From Rhodoplanes serenus (GTDB taxonomy: Bacteria; Pseudomonadota; Alphaproteobacteria; Rhizobiales; Xanthobacteraceae): DNA of 64,000 nt. The translations under genes and the position numbers were made by a program. Location of the stretch: positions 1 to 64,000 of the forward strand of contig CAMDDZ010000018.1 of the NCBI GenBank assembly GCA_945893145.1, in the 5' to 3' direction. The first letter of the stretch is position 1. Each line of letters starts with the position of its first letter. Of the stretch, positions 29,046 through 37,174 are shown piece by piece. The notes beneath the pieces were generated by a model, which did not search any database, was not told the DNA's origin, and saw only the letters and a program-made list of their open reading frames with translations.

Positions 29046-30053
29046 TCACTCCGCCTTGATGCCGGCCGCCTTGATAATCGGCAGCCATTTCTCGATCTCG
29101 GCCTTGTGGTACGCGCCGAGCGCCTCCGGCGTCTGCTGCTCGCGCGGCACGATCTCCTGCCCCATCTGCGCGAGCCGCGCCCGCACGGTCGGATCGGTGA
29201 GTGCGTCCATCGCGGCCGCGTTGAGCTTGGCGATCACGTCCTTCGGCGTGTCCTTGGGCACCCAGAGCCCGTGCCAGAACGTCATCGCAAAGCCCAGGCT
29301 CTCGTCGATCGTGGAGATATCGGGCGCCACCGCCCAGCGGTCCTTGGCGAGGACCGCATAGACTTTGACCTTGCCGGCGCGCCAGTGCGGCAGCACGTTC
29401 GACGCTTCGGTGCAGACCAGATCGATCTGTCCGGCGACCGCATCCTGCATCACCGCGGCGGCACCGCGATACGGCACCAACTGGAACTGCACGCCATTGC
29501 GCGCCTTGAAGTCGGCGCTCCAGATGGTCGCGGGTCCGCCGACGCCGACCGCACCCATCGTCGCGCTGCTGGGATGCTCCTTCAGCCACGCGATCAGCTC
29601 GCGCACGTTGTTCGGCGGGAAGCCGGCGCGCGCCGCGAACAGCATCGGCGCCGACGTCAGCATCACGACCGGCGCCAGATCCTTCAGCACGTCGTAGGAG
29701 ACGTTGTAGGTCAGCGACGAGAAGACGTGCGAATTCAGGTGTCCGATGCCGACCGTGTAGCCATCGGGCGCCGCGCGCGCGACGCGCGCCACGCCGATGG
29801 TGCTGCCGGCACCGGTGACGTTCTCGACCACGACCGGCTGGCCGAGCACCGCGCGCATGCGGTCGCTGAGCAGGCGCGCGATGGTATCCGGCGGCCCGCC
29901 CGCCGTGGTGGGCGCGATGATGGTGATCGGCCGCGACGGATAAACCTCCGCCTGCGCGCCCGCCAAGGCGAACACGACAAGGGCGCACACCGCAAAGGCC
30001 AAAGCCGCCAGCCCAGTGCGGATGGTCGAAGTCCTGATGATCGTTGTCTTCAC
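29046..30053 (-). CDS. Bug receptor, array member 9, GTG start
   Basis: A 335-residue TTT receptor. The start is GTG 30053 (KTTIIRTSTIRTGL), with GGGAGCG upstream; the frame upstream is a shadow overlapping member 8. The signal region is long (ALAFAVCALVVFALAGAQA). Loops: PTTAGGPPD (Asp56) and PDGYTVGIGHLNSHVFS. PYRGAAAVMQDAVAGQIDLV, Cys in VCTEASNVL and the tail IIKAAGIKAE follow. The hinge reads ISTIDESLGFAMTFWHGLW rather than PTxDEAGxPG, a small local divergence. Confidence 0.92.
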   Translation of the reverse strand: MKTTIIRTSTIRTGLAALAFAVCALVVFALAGAQAEVYPSRPITIIAPTTAGGPPDTIARLLSDRMRAVLGQPVVVENVTGAGSTIGVARVARAAPDGYTVGIGHLNSHVFSSLTYNVSYDVLKDLAPVVMLTSAPMLFAARAGFPPNNVRELIAWLKEHPSSATMGAVGVGGPATIWSADFKARNGVQFQLVPYRGAAAVMQDAVAGQIDLVCTEASNVLPHWRAGKVKVYAVLAKDRWAVAPDISTIDESLGFAMTFWHGLWVPKDTPKDVIAKLNAAAMDALTDPTVRARLAQMGQEIVPREQQTPEALGAYHKAEIEKWLPIIKAAGIKAE

Positions 30054-30081
30054 GTCACGCTCCCGGATTGCAGCGACGCGA

Positions 30082-31059
30082 TCACTCCGTCTTGATGTTA
30101 GCCGTCTTGATGATCGCCGACCACTTCTCGATTTCGGCCCGGTGATGCGCCGCCAGCGCCGCCGGCGTCTGCCGCTCGCGCGGCGGAATGTCGAAGCCCA
30201 TGTCCGCCAGCCGCTGGCGCAAGGCCGGGTCGGCCAGCGCCTCAACCGCCGCAGCGTTGAGCTTGCCGACGATATCCTTGGGCGCGCCCTTTGGCGCCCA
30301 AAGCCCATACCAGGTGGAGACATAGAGGCCCGGGACGCCGGCCTCGTCGACGGTCGGGATGTCGGGCGCCATCGCAAGCCGCATCTTCGCCAGCACGGCG
30401 TGCGCGCGAAGCCTGCCACTGCGCACATGCGGCAGGGCATTCACCGGCTGGTCAAACATCATGTCGATCTGGCCGGACAGCAGGTCCTGCGTCTGCGCCG
30501 CGGTGCCCTGCCGGTACGGCACGAACTGGTAGCGCAGGCCGGTGATGCTCTGGAAATAGATGCCGATGACGTGCGAGCCGCTGCCGACGCCGCCGGTACC
30601 CTGCGATACCTTATCTGGGTTGGCCTTGAGCCAAGCCAGCAGCTCCTTGAGGTTCTGCGCCGGCACGTTGGAATTGGTGACCAGGATGTAGGGATTGTCC
30701 GGCAGCAGGATGATCGGTTCGAGGTAGGTCAGCACGTCGTAGCTGACCTTCTGAATCACGCCGTTGAGCACATGCGTACCCCAGTTGCCGTAGGACAGCG
30801 TGTAGCCGTCGGGCGCGGCGCGCGCCACACGGCCGACGCTGAGCGTGCCGGCCGCGCCCGCCGTGTTCTCGACCACGATGGGCTGGCCGAGGATCGTGCG
30901 CATCCGCTCGCCCATCAGCCGCGCCAGCAGATCGGCCGGTCCGCCGGGTCCGTATGGCACCACGACGGTAATGGCGCGCGACGGATAGGTTTGCGACCGG
31001 GCTTCCGAGGCGCAGCCAAACGCGGCCGCGAGCAGCGCGATGAACGTCAATACTTTCAT
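30082..31059 (-). CDS. Bug receptor, array member 8
   Basis: A 325-residue TTT receptor with signal TFIALLAAAFGCASEARS, first loop YGPGGPADLLA (Asp43) and second PDGYTLSYGNWGTHVLN. A distinctive PYRQGTAAQTQDLLSGQID carries an extra residue in the middle loop compared with PYRGxxPA. It ends IIKTANIKTE. The ATG 31059 start is chosen for the leader; an in-frame GTG at 31080 overlaps the stop of member 7 (GTGA), so translation may be coupled and start there instead. Confidence 0.92.
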   Translation of the reverse strand: MKVLTFIALLAAAFGCASEARSQTYPSRAITVVVPYGPGGPADLLARLMGERMRTILGQPIVVENTAGAAGTLSVGRVARAAPDGYTLSYGNWGTHVLNGVIQKVSYDVLTYLEPIILLPDNPYILVTNSNVPAQNLKELLAWLKANPDKVSQGTGGVGSGSHVIGIYFQSITGLRYQFVPYRQGTAAQTQDLLSGQIDMMFDQPVNALPHVRSGRLRAHAVLAKMRLAMAPDIPTVDEAGVPGLYVSTWYGLWAPKGAPKDIVGKLNAAAVEALADPALRQRLADMGFDIPPRERQTPAALAAHHRAEIEKWSAIIKTANIKTE

Positions 31060-31076
31060 GCGCACACTGGCCGCGC

Positions 31077-32048
31077 TCACTCGGTCTTGATCCCGGCCGC
31101 CTTAATGATCGGCCACCATTTCTCGATCTGCGCCTTTTGTTGCGCGGCGAGCGCCTGCGGATTCTGCTTGTCGGCGGGCCAGATCTCCTGGCCGATGTCG
31201 GCAAAGCGTTTCTTCAACACCGGATCGCTCAGCGCCTGGGACACCGCGGCGTTGAGCTTCGCGATCACATCCGGCGGTGTGCCCTTCGGCGCCCACAGGC
31301 CATGCCAGAACGACGAATAAAGATCGGGGCCACCGGCCTCGTCGATGGTCGGCGTGTCGGGCGAAGCCCACCAGCGCTTGTTCGAGAGCACCGCATAGGC
31401 CTTGAGCTGGCCGTTGCGCACCGGCCCAAGGTAATTCGCGGCCTGACCGAACGTCAGGTCGATGGTGCCGCCGAGCAAATCCTGGATCAGCGGCGCGCCG
31501 CCGCGATAGGGCACGAACTGAAACGTGGTGCCGGTGTGCCGCTGAAAATAAATCGCGGCGATGTCGGTCGGTCCTCCGACGCCGACCGTGCCGGCGGTCG
31601 CCTTGCCGGGATTGGCCTTCATCCAGGCGACCATCTCTTTCAAGTTGTTCGGCGGAAATGACGCCTTGGCCACGATCCATTGCGGCGTGTCGGCGACCAG
31701 CGTGATCGGCTCGAAGTCCTTCACCACGTCGTAGGGCAGATTCTGCGTCGCGCCGTTGATGACGTGCGTCTGGATGTGGCCGAGCGCCAGCATGTAGCCG
31801 TCGGGCGCCGCACGCGCGACGCGGCCGACGCCGATGCTACCGCCCGCACCGCTGACGTTCTCGATCACGATGCTCTGACCGAGCGCCGCGCGCAGCGGCT
31901 CGACGAGGACCCGGGCCAACGTGTCGGACGGCCCGCCAGCCGGATACGGCACGATCAGCGTGATTGGGCGCGACGGATAGGTTTCGGCCTGCGCGCCAGC
32001 GCAACTCAGCGCAACCGCGAGCGCGGCAAACGCCAGCGAACGGATCAT
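31077..32048 (-). CDS. Bug receptor, array member 7
   Basis: A 323-residue TTT receptor: signal LAFAALAVALSCAGAQA, first loop YPAGGPSD (Asp42), second PDGYMLALGHIQTHVING. VPYRGGAPLIQDLLGGTIDL and PTIDEAGGPDLYSSFWHGLW identify the lobes, and the tail is PIIKAAGIKTE. Its ATG overlaps the stop of member 6 by four bases (ATGA at 32045-32048), direct evidence of operon structure in this part of the array. Confidence 0.94.
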   Translation of the reverse strand: MIRSLAFAALAVALSCAGAQAETYPSRPITLIVPYPAGGPSDTLARVLVEPLRAALGQSIVIENVSGAGGSIGVGRVARAAPDGYMLALGHIQTHVINGATQNLPYDVVKDFEPITLVADTPQWIVAKASFPPNNLKEMVAWMKANPGKATAGTVGVGGPTDIAAIYFQRHTGTTFQFVPYRGGAPLIQDLLGGTIDLTFGQAANYLGPVRNGQLKAYAVLSNKRWWASPDTPTIDEAGGPDLYSSFWHGLWAPKGTPPDVIAKLNAAVSQALSDPVLKKRFADIGQEIWPADKQNPQALAAQQKAQIEKWWPIIKAAGIKTE

Positions 32049-33007
32049 TCCGCCTTGACGCCGGCGGCCTTCACGATCGGAAACCATTTTTCCACCTCAG
32101 ACTTGTGAAACGCCGCGAAAGCCGCCGGGGTCTGTTGCTCGGCGGGCGGCGGCGTCATGCCGAGATCGGCGATCCGCTTGCGCGTCGCCGGATCGGCCAT
32201 CGCGGCGTTCGCCGCGGCATTGAGCTTGGCGACGATTTCCGGCGGCGTGCCCTTCGGGCCCCAGATGCCGTGCCAGGTGCCGATGTAGATGCCGGGAAAG
32301 CCGGCCTCATCGGTGGTCGGGATTTCCGGCGCCGCGAACCAGCGCGTCTTCGCCATCACGGCCAAGACCTTGATGTTGTGGTTGCGGTATTGCGAGAGCG
32401 AATTGGCGGCGAGATCGCAATCGATGTCGACGTTGCCCGCCACGAGATCTTGCAGCGCAGGCGCACCGCCGCGATACGGCACGAACTGGAAGCTCGTGCC
32501 GCTCGCCTTCTGGAAATCCATGCCGCAGAAGCGCGCCAGGCTGGCGGTGCCGGTGGTGGTGGCCGACGCCTTGTTGGTTTTCAGCCACGCGGCAAACTCT
32601 TGCAGATTGTTGGCCGGCAGCGTTTTGCGCACCGCCATCCAGTACGGCACGCTCGGCAGCAGCGCGACTGGCGTGAGATCGGTGAGCATGTCGTACGGCA
32701 GCGTATAGACCGCGCCCGAGATCACGTATTGGCCGAGCGTGCCCATGCCGAGCGTGTAGCCGTCCGGCGCCGAGCGCACGATGCGGCCGATCGACAGCGT
32801 GCCGCCCGCTCCGCCCATGTTCTCGACGATGACGGGCTGGCCGAGCGTCACCTTCATGTGCTCGGCCATGATCCGCATCAGCGCGTCGACGGCACCGCCG
32901 GCCGGCAGCGCCACCACGATGGTGACCGGCCGCGACGGGAAGGTTTCGGCGCGCGCGGTGGCACACACCGAAATCAGTGCCGCCAAGATTGCGATCAACC
33001 GTCTCAT
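32045..33007 (-). CDS. Bug receptor, array member 6
   Basis: A 320-residue TTT receptor. Signal IAILAALISVCATARA, first loop ALPAGGAVDALM (Asp41), second PDGYTLGMGTLGQYVIS. VPYRGGAPALQDLVAGNVDI is followed by DCDLAANSLSQ, closely like member 4 (34176), which suggests these are recent duplicates. The middle has a Cys in ARFCGMDFQ. GGAGGAAT lies before ATG 33007. An interspersed 49-bp palindrome sits just upstream, between this gene and member 5. Confidence 0.93.
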   Translation of the reverse strand: MRRLIAILAALISVCATARAETFPSRPVTIVVALPAGGAVDALMRIMAEHMKVTLGQPVIVENMGGAGGTLSIGRIVRSAPDGYTLGMGTLGQYVISGAVYTLPYDMLTDLTPVALLPSVPYWMAVRKTLPANNLQEFAAWLKTNKASATTTGTASLARFCGMDFQKASGTSFQFVPYRGGAPALQDLVAGNVDIDCDLAANSLSQYRNHNIKVLAVMAKTRWFAAPEIPTTDEAGFPGIYIGTWHGIWGPKGTPPEIVAKLNAAANAAMADPATRKRIADLGMTPPPAEQQTPAAFAAFHKSEVEKWFPIVKAAGVKAE

Positions 33008-33024
33008 GGCATTCCTCCGCACTG

Positions 33025-33073
33025 GAGCATGATCCCGAAAAGTAGATGCCGGTTTTCGGAAAAGATCATGCTC
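33025..33073. repeat. 49-bp GAGCATGATC interspersed palindrome, copy 3, inside the Bug array
   Basis: Same arms as copies 1 and 2, same orientation as copy 2 with two base differences. It lies in the 85-base gap between array members 5 and 6 and could fold into a long hairpin in a polycistronic transcript. Confidence 0.85.
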
Positions 33074-33092
33074 AAACAAGAAGCTAGAGCCG

Positions 33093-34055
33093 CTATTGCT
33101 GCTTGATATTGGCGGCCTTGATGATCGGCCACCACTTGTCGATCTCGCCCTTGGTGAAGGCGGCAAGACCTTCCGGCGTTTGCTGCTCGCGGCTCGCCAC
33201 GTCGAGGCCGAGTTCGAAGAACTTGGCTTTGATGACCGGATCGGCCAGCACCTGCACCATCGCAGCATTGAGCTTGGCGATGACGTCCTTCGGCGTGCCC
33301 TTCGGCGCGAAGAAGCCGAACCAGCCCGACATGTACCAGCCCGGCACGCCGCCTTCGTCCGAGGTCGGAATGTCCGGCATCGCGGCGGAGCGTTGCGGCG
33401 ACAGGTTGGCGATCGCCTTGATGGTGCCGGCACGCACCTGCGGCAATGCCGCGGCGCCCTGGATCACCAGCAGATCGACCTGTCCGGAGATCAGGTCGGT
33501 CATCGCCGGGCCCGCCCCGCGATACGGGATGTAGTTCAGCTTCACGCCAGCCGCCTTCTCCAGCAGGATGCCCGATACTTGGGCCGCGGCGTTCTGGTTG
33601 ACGAACTTGGCCTCGCCCGGATTGGCCTTCATCCAGGCCACCAGGCTTCTGAGATCGTTGGCGGGGAGGCTTTTCTTCGCGACCAGCAACTGCGGATTGA
33701 CCGAGATCAAACCGACCGGTGCAAAGTCAGTCTGCAGATCGTAGTTTATGTTGTAGATGATGCTGCCGACGTGGGTGTCCCACTGGCCGATGTCGATGGT
33801 GTAACCGTCCGGCGCGGCGCGCGCGACGCGGGTGACGGCGATACTGCCGCCGGCGCCGCCGACATTCTCGATCACGATGGTCTGGCCGAGGATCGCCCGC
33901 ATCTTCTCGGCCATGATGCGCGCCGTGACGTCGGTCGAGCCGCCGGGCGGGAACGGCACGATCAGCGTGATGGGCCGTGACGGATAGTCCTGCGCGCCGG
34001 CGCCGGCGATGCCGGTTAGCATCGCGGCCACGATGCCGATGAGAAGTTTCTTCAA
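33093..34055 (-). CDS. Bug receptor, array member 5, probable TTG start
   Basis: A 320-residue TTT receptor. No ATG fits the leader. TTG 34055, five bases after GGGAGG, gives a clean signal (KKLLIGIVAAMLTGIAGAGA); the ATG at 34136 would add a 27-residue non-leader extension. Loops: FPPGGSTDVT (Asp42) and PDGYTIDIGQWDTHVGS. IPYRGAGPAMTDLISGQVDL and NLSPQRSAAMPDIPTSDEGG follow; the hinge has the unusual DEGGVPGWYMSGWFGFFAP. The tail is PIIKAANIKQQ. Confidence 0.9.
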   Translation of the reverse strand: MKKLLIGIVAAMLTGIAGAGAQDYPSRPITLIVPFPPGGSTDVTARIMAEKMRAILGQTIVIENVGGAGGSIAVTRVARAAPDGYTIDIGQWDTHVGSIIYNINYDLQTDFAPVGLISVNPQLLVAKKSLPANDLRSLVAWMKANPGEAKFVNQNAAAQVSGILLEKAAGVKLNYIPYRGAGPAMTDLISGQVDLLVIQGAAALPQVRAGTIKAIANLSPQRSAAMPDIPTSDEGGVPGWYMSGWFGFFAPKGTPKDVIAKLNAAMVQVLADPVIKAKFFELGLDVASREQQTPEGLAAFTKGEIDKWWPIIKAANIKQQ

Positions 34056-34175
34056 TGTCGCCTCCCGTGGAATTGTTTTGATCGCTTTGGACTCATTGTC
34101 CCCTGATGCCCGAAGCTTGCAAGGGCGGCCCTGCATAAGATCGGACCCGCCGGTGTGACTTCTTGTCCTTAAACC

Positions 34176-35141
34176 CTACTGCGCCTTGATGCCGGACTCG
34201 CGGATGATCGCGCCCCACTTGTCCATCTCGGCCCTCAAATAGACGGCAAATGCTTCCGGAGACTGCTGCGCCGGCGGCGGGATTTCCAAGCCTTGATCGG
34301 CGAGCCGCTGGCGCACCGACGGATCGGCCATCGCGGTTTTGAAGGCCGCATTGAGCCTGGCGACGATGTCCTTGGGCGTACCGGCCGGCGCGTAGGCACC
34401 CAGCCAATTGATCAGTTCGACGCCCGGCGCACCGGCCTCGTCGACGGTCGGCACCTCAGGCGCCGCGAACCAGCGCTTTTTCGACGTCACCGCATAGGCC
34501 TTGATCGTGCCGGCCTTTACCTGGGCCAGCGAATTCGCCGCCAGATCGCACATCGTGTCGATGTTGCCGGCCACGATGTCCTGCAACGCGGGCGCGCCGC
34601 CGCGATAGGGCACCAGCGTCGCGCTGGTGCCGGTCGCCTTGCCGAAATAATAGCTGCAGATCGCCGAGCTGCCGCCGGCGCCAACCGAACCAGCCGTGAC
34701 CCGATTGGCCTTCATGTAGGCAACCAGTTCTTTCAAGTTTGCGGGCGGTAGATTTTTCCGCGCGATGAACCAGTGCGGCACGCTCGGCAGCAGGGCTACC
34801 GCTTCGAAATCCTTGGCGAGATCGTAGGGCGGCGAATAGACGAAGGCGTTGACGACGTGCGTGCCCCAGGTGCCGACGCTGATGGTGTAGCCGTCGGGCG
34901 CCGCGCGCGCGACCCGCGTGATACCGGTGACGCCACCGGCCCCGCCGATGTTCTCGACCAGGATCGGCTGGCCCAGCGCCGTCCGCATCGGCTCGATCAT
35001 GGTGCGGACCATGGTGTCGACCGCACCGCCCGCCGCCAGCGGGATCACGATGGTCACGGGCTTCGACGGGAAGCTCTGCGCGGTGGCACTGACGGTGCTC
35101 GCAAACAGTGAGACGACGATTGCGGCGATCCCGTTCCTCAC
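34176..35141 (-). CDS. Bug receptor, array member 4, GTG start
   Basis: A 321-residue TTT receptor. The start codon is GTG (35141), with AGGGGG upstream. Signal AAIVVSLFASTVSATA, first loop PLAAGGAVDTMV (Asp42), second PDGYTISVGTWGTHVVN. VPYRGGAPALQDIVAGNIDT leads into MCDLAANSLAQ, and the hinge is GVELINWLGAYAPAGTP, with APAG where most members have APKG. The tail is AIIRESGIKAQ. A gap of 120 bases separates it from member 5. Confidence 0.92.
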   Translation of the reverse strand: MRNGIAAIVVSLFASTVSATAQSFPSKPVTIVIPLAAGGAVDTMVRTMIEPMRTALGQPILVENIGGAGGVTGITRVARAAPDGYTISVGTWGTHVVNAFVYSPPYDLAKDFEAVALLPSVPHWFIARKNLPPANLKELVAYMKANRVTAGSVGAGGSSAICSYYFGKATGTSATLVPYRGGAPALQDIVAGNIDTMCDLAANSLAQVKAGTIKAYAVTSKKRWFAAPEVPTVDEAGAPGVELINWLGAYAPAGTPKDIVARLNAAFKTAMADPSVRQRLADQGLEIPPPAQQSPEAFAVYLRAEMDKWGAIIRESGIKAQ

Positions 35142-35172
35142 GCTTGCCCCCTAGGTTGGATCGGGTTTCGCG

Positions 35173-36144
35173 TTACTGGGCTTTGATACCGGCCGCCTTG
35201 ATGACCGGCCACCACTTCTCGATTTCGGCCTTCTGATATTTGGCGAGCGCCTCCGGCGAGCTCATGTCGGCGGGAAAGAACTCCTGGCCGATGTCGGTGA
35301 GCCGCTTGTGGGTCGCCGGATCGGCCACGGCCTTGACCAGTGCGTCGTTGAGCTTGGCGATTACGTCTTTCGGCGTGCCCTTGGGCACCCACAGGGCGTG
35401 CCAGAAGTAGAAATAGAAACCCGGCAAGCCCGCCTCGTCCACGGTCGGAACATCGGGCATCGCCAGCGAGCGCTTGTTCGACGACATCGCAAAGGCCTTG
35501 AGCAGACCGGCGCGCACGTGCGGTCCTGACGTCGCCGCGGTGTCCATCATCATATCGATGTTGCCGGCGAGAAGATCCTGCGACGCCGGACCCGCGCTGC
35601 GATACGGGACGAACGTCATCTGGGCGCCGATCTTGTTCTGGAAGAACACACCAGACACATGACCCGGGCTGCCGATACCGGCGGTGCCGACCGTGACCTT
35701 GCCGGGATTGGCTCTGATCCACGCAATGAATTCTTGCAGGCTGTTGGCGGGGAGCGCCTTCCTGCCGACGATCATGAACGGCTGGGTCGAGATCAGACCG
35801 ACCGGCTCGAGATCGGTCAGCAGATCGATCGGCAGGTCATAGACCGCGCCGCTGGCCACGTTGGTGCCCCACTGGCCGATCTGCACGGTGTAGCCGTCGG
35901 GCGTGGTGTTGCGCGCAACGCGGATCACACCGCTCGAACCGCCGGCGCCGGGCGAATTTTCCACGATCACGGGCTGGCCAAGATATGGGCGCATGGCCTC
36001 CGCGATGATGCGTCCGATCGTGTCGGTCGAACCGCCGGGCGCGAGCGGCACCAAGATGGTGACCGGGCGCGACGGAAAGGATTGCGCCTGCGCGCCCGCC
36101 ACAACGGCGAGCGCCATTACCAGTCCCGCGATCAGCCGTTTCAT
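35173..36144 (-). CDS. Bug receptor, array member 3
   Basis: A 323-residue TTT receptor: signal LIAGLVMALAVVAGAQA, first loop PLAPGGSTDTIG (Asp41), second an insertion-bearing TTPDGYTVQIGQWGTNVAS (one residue longer than in its neighbours). VPYRSAGPASQDLLAGNIDM has Ser where PYRG is usual. The hinge is DEAGLPGFYFYFWHALWVPK and the tail PVIKAAGIKAQ. It starts 24 bases after the stop of member 2. Confidence 0.93.
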   Translation of the reverse strand: MKRLIAGLVMALAVVAGAQAQSFPSRPVTILVPLAPGGSTDTIGRIIAEAMRPYLGQPVIVENSPGAGGSSGVIRVARNTTPDGYTVQIGQWGTNVASGAVYDLPIDLLTDLEPVGLISTQPFMIVGRKALPANSLQEFIAWIRANPGKVTVGTAGIGSPGHVSGVFFQNKIGAQMTFVPYRSAGPASQDLLAGNIDMMMDTAATSGPHVRAGLLKAFAMSSNKRSLAMPDVPTVDEAGLPGFYFYFWHALWVPKGTPKDVIAKLNDALVKAVADPATHKRLTDIGQEFFPADMSSPEALAKYQKAEIEKWWPVIKAAGIKAQ

Positions 36145-36168
36145 GGCTCGCTCCCTGTTGCCGTGTTG

Positions 36169-37137
36169 TTATTGGCCCTTGATGTTCGCGGCCTTGATGA
36201 CCGGCCACCATTTCTCGATATCGGCCTTTTGCTGCGCCACCAGCGCTTCCGGATTCTGTTTCTCGCGGGGCGGGATTTCCATGCCGAGGCCGGTCAGCCG
36301 CTGCCGCACTGCTGGGTCGGCAAGCGCATCGACCACCGCGGCATTGAGCTTGGCGACGATTTCCTTCGGCGTGTCCTTCGGCGCCCAGAAGCCGTACCAC
36401 AGCGCCATGTGCAGGCCCGGCGCGCCGGCCTCATCGGTGGTCGGGATATCGGACACCTGCGCGTTGCGTTGCGGCGAGGCAATCGCCAGCGCCTTGATCG
36501 AGCCCGCGCGGATGTGGCCGATCGAATTCTGCACCTGATCGGCCATCAGATTGATCTGGCCAGCCAGCAGATCGATCATCGCCGGGCCCGAGCCGCGATA
36601 GGGCACGTAGTTCATGCGGCTGCCCGCAAGGTCCTGCAGTTGCAGCGCCAGGAGATGCGGCCCGGTGCCGACGCCCGGATGACCCATGTTCACTTTGTCC
36701 GGATTGGCCTTCAGGTAAGCAAGGAACTCCTTGAGGTTGCCGACCGGCAAATCCTTGTTCACGACGATCAGATACGGATTGCTCGGCAACAGCGAGATCG
36801 GCGCGAAGTCCTTCACCAGATCGAATGGCAGCGGATAGACCGCGCCATTGGTGGCGTGCGTTCCGAAGTGGCCGCAAATGATGGTGTAGCCATCCGGCGC
36901 CGCGCGCGCGACGCGAGCCGTCCCCACCGTGCCGCCTGCACCGGTGACGTATTCGACCACCAGCGGCTGGCCGAGCGCTTCGCGCATGCGGTCGCCGAGG
37001 TTGCGCATGATCGCATCGGTCGGCCCGCCAGCCGGGAACGGCACCACCACGGTGATGGGACGGCTCGGATAATTCTCCGCCTGCGCCGCAACGGCGCCCA
37101 GCAAGATCAACGCGACGCCCAGCAACGTCCGTCTCAT
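36169..37137 (-). CDS. Bug receptor, array member 2
   Basis: A 322-residue TTT receptor: signal LLGVALILLGAVAAQA, first loop FPAGGPTDAIM (Asp41), second PDGYTIICGHFGTHATN, which carries a Cys in place of the usual Gly. VPYRGSGPAMIDLLAGQINL and DIPTTDEAGAPGLHMALWYG follow; the tail is PVIKAANIKGQ. GAGGCG lies before ATG 37137; the frame upstream is a shadow over member 1. It starts 37 bases after member 1. Confidence 0.93.
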   Translation of the reverse strand: MRRTLLGVALILLGAVAAQAENYPSRPITVVVPFPAGGPTDAIMRNLGDRMREALGQPLVVEYVTGAGGTVGTARVARAAPDGYTIICGHFGTHATNGAVYPLPFDLVKDFAPISLLPSNPYLIVVNKDLPVGNLKEFLAYLKANPDKVNMGHPGVGTGPHLLALQLQDLAGSRMNYVPYRGSGPAMIDLLAGQINLMADQVQNSIGHIRAGSIKALAIASPQRNAQVSDIPTTDEAGAPGLHMALWYGFWAPKDTPKEIVAKLNAAVVDALADPAVRQRLTGLGMEIPPREKQNPEALVAQQKADIEKWWPVIKAANIKGQ

Positions 37138-37174
37138 GTCACGCCTCTTGTGACGCCCTTTGGCGTTCGGCGGA

